Assembly (NCBI GenBank): GCA_903893315.1
Contig: CAITLU010000013.1
Coordinates: 62,001 to 126,000, forward strand
Direction: 5' to 3'
DNA length: 64,000 bases
Source of the DNA: an uncultured bacterium
Lineage (GTDB): Bacteria; Desulfobacterota; Binatia; UBA1149; CAITLU01
The notes beneath the pieces are model-generated. The model was not told where the DNA came from, searched no databases, and saw only the letters and a list, made by a program, of their open reading frames with translations. The translations under genes were made by a program, and so were the position numbers. Shown here piece after piece: positions 62,963 through 64,000 of this stretch. How positions within the stretch are numbered: the first letter of the stretch is position 1; the number at the start of each line of letters is the position of its first letter.

Positions 62963-64000
62963 ATGAAGACCAAATCGAAATGGATTTTCCTTGCCTGCGC
63001 CCTGCTGAGCGCTGAGCTTATCGCGAGACCGGCGATTGTCTTGGCAGCCAAGGGTGACTGCGGCCAGCCTCAGAGCAGCGGCGACACCCCCACGGCCAGC
63101 GATGCCTTGGCGATTCTCAGGTCCGCGGTCGGCCAGACCATACAGGCCTGCATCGACAAGGCGTGCATATGCGACGTGAACGGCAACGGCAGCGTCGCCG
63201 CCAGCGACGCCCTGACGGTCCTCAGGAAAGCTGTCGGCCAGTCCGTCACGCTTGCCTGCGTGTGTGCACCACCCTCCGGGCCGGCATGTACCTCGGCCGA
63301 ACTGACGACGCTGGCCGGCTCCGACCTCGATTCGGGCTGGACCGGACTCGGCCACAACGCCGACGTGGTCGTGGGCTCGATCATCACCGCCCGCACCCTG
63401 CGACGCTGCACTGACAGCAACGCGGCATGCGTCAAGAACAGCGACTGCGTCAACAACACCTGCAAGGCGACCTGCAACTGTAACGACGACAACCTCTGTG
63501 ACCTCACCGGCCCCACGCAGCAGAAGTACTGCGTGACGACTCTGCTTCCGTGCACCACGAACGCGGAGTGCGCCGCGGGTGTCTCCTGCGTGGCGACCTT
63601 CGGACCGCCGCTGCCTCTGTCGTCGGGCGGAACTCCGGCCTGTGTCGTGACCTACTTCGACGGCCTGCTGAGCGGCACTGCGGATGCCACGGCGGGCACC
63701 GGCGTCATGCAGGCAAACCTGGTCTCGCGCGTTCACCTCGGCGAACTTCTGGACCGGCCCTGTCCGCGCTGCGGAACTCTCGCCCAGAATCCGCAGGTAG
63801 GGCAGCAGTTCACCTGTGAAGGCGGTCAGAGACCCGGCCAAGCTTGCACCGTCGAAGGTGTGAGCCCCAACTTCGGCGGCGCCTCGCACGATTGCGCGCC
63901 GAGCACCGGGAACAACATATCGGGATCCGGTCTGGCGGTGCGCTTCAGCGAAGTGACCACCGGAACCAGCACCAAGACCGCCAAGCTGCCGTGCAAGAAC
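62963..64000 (+). CDS. secreted Cys-rich protein, paralogue 3, with N-terminal dockerin-like pair (3' end outside window)
   Basis: 346 codons are visible; the frame is still open at base 64000. ATG 62963 follows GGAGGAGGGG. Signal peptide about 1-29. Residues about 32-100 carry two dockerin-like repeats: a degenerate one (SSGDTPTASDALAILRSAVG) and a complete one (CDVNGNGSVAASDALTVLRK). The rest is the core shared with the genes at 54327 and 56766: SDLDSGWTGLGHNADVVVG, short Cys repeats (CTTNAECAAGVSC), GPPLPLSSGGTPACVVTYF, RPCPRCG, EGG-x-RPGQAC, and NISGSGLAVRFSEVTTGT. This is the only one of the three paralogues that has dockerin-like repeats in the visible part. Function unknown. Confidence 0.78.
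   Translation, partial: MKTKSKWIFLACALLSAELIARPAIVLAAKGDCGQPQSSGDTPTASDALAILRSAVGQTIQACIDKACICDVNGNGSVAASDALTVLRKAVGQSVTLACVCAPPSGPACTSAELTTLAGSDLDSGWTGLGHNADVVVGSIITARTLRRCTDSNAACVKNSDCVNNTCKATCNCNDDNLCDLTGPTQQKYCVTTLLPCTTNAECAAGVSCVATFGPPLPLSSGGTPACVVTYFDGLLSGTADATAGTGVMQANLVSRVHLGELLDRPCPRCGTLAQNPQVGQQFTCEGGQRPGQACTVEGVSPNFGGASHDCAPSTGNNISGSGLAVRFSEVTTGTSTKTAKLPCKN

Noticed and set aside
62909-63889. 326-codon minus-strand frame opposite Cys-rich paralogue 3
   Set aside because: The plus-strand gene has a ribosome site, signal peptide and paralogues; the minus frame has none of these.

Overview
The window looks like a chromosomal segment of a high-GC, Gram-negative bacterium of deltaproteobacterial grade. 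Outer-membrane proteins (a TonB-dependent receptor and a DUF1302-like barrel), the type II secretion helpers GspA/GspB, lipoproteins, a PhaR polyhydroxyalkanoate regulator, bacterial IspG and Dxr, and myxobacteria-like DUF4215 Cys-rich repeats fit Myxococcota, Desulfobacterota or Binatota-like lineages. Domain content suggests Binatota or a relative to me, but the sequence alone does not settle it. No rRNA operon, phage, insertion sequence or CRISPR array is visible. One RNA gene is present, a selenocysteine tRNA.

Layout. 0-3 kb: housekeeping run holB(partial)-metG-tatD. 3-4.3 kb: a secreted protein with cohesin-like, DUF4215 and dockerin-like modules. 4.3-9.7 kb: fur, a small conserved protein and phaR on the minus strand, diverging from a nitrilase and two tandem moeA genes, the second fused to a short periplasmic-binding-like tail. 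9.7-17.5 kb: alpha/beta hydrolase; tetR-hyuA-hyuB with a promoter and inverted repeat ahead of tetR; a secreted trypsin-like protease. 17.6-31.5 kb, all minus strand: NDH-2-like oxidoreductase, two GT4 glycosyltransferases, then rpoD-UPF0104-DUF502-ROK kinase and lipoprotein-ispG-proS-pyrF-mtfA, separated by a 126-nt imperfect palindrome that overlaps the ROK stop codon. 31.7-38.7 kb: sulfatase-fold protein, gspA-gspB, an MFS transporter and an HtrA-like protein that has lost its whole catalytic triad. 38.8-41.1 kb: pabB-pabC. 41.1-51.3 kb: three polytopic membrane proteins (two GT-C glycosyltransferases and one unknown), dxr, a TonB receptor translationally coupled to a beta-propeller protein with dockerin-like repeats, and tRNA-Sec. 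51.5-64 kb: an island devoted almost wholly to exported proteins: a DUF1302-like porin, a small secreted protein, three paralogous giant Cys-rich proteins, a PDZ protein and a lipoprotein with two cohesin-like domains.

How it fits together. The unusual theme is a recurring set of extracellular modules. A roughly 115-residue cohesin-like beta domain occurs five times in three proteins, and dockerin-like calcium-loop repeats occur in three proteins; one protein has both. Together with the Cys-rich paralogues, Thr-rich linkers and the GspA/GspB secretion helpers, this suggests a cell-surface assembly built on cohesin/dockerin-type contacts but with no cellulase partners in view. The module assignments rest on sequence pattern only; the assembly itself is inference.
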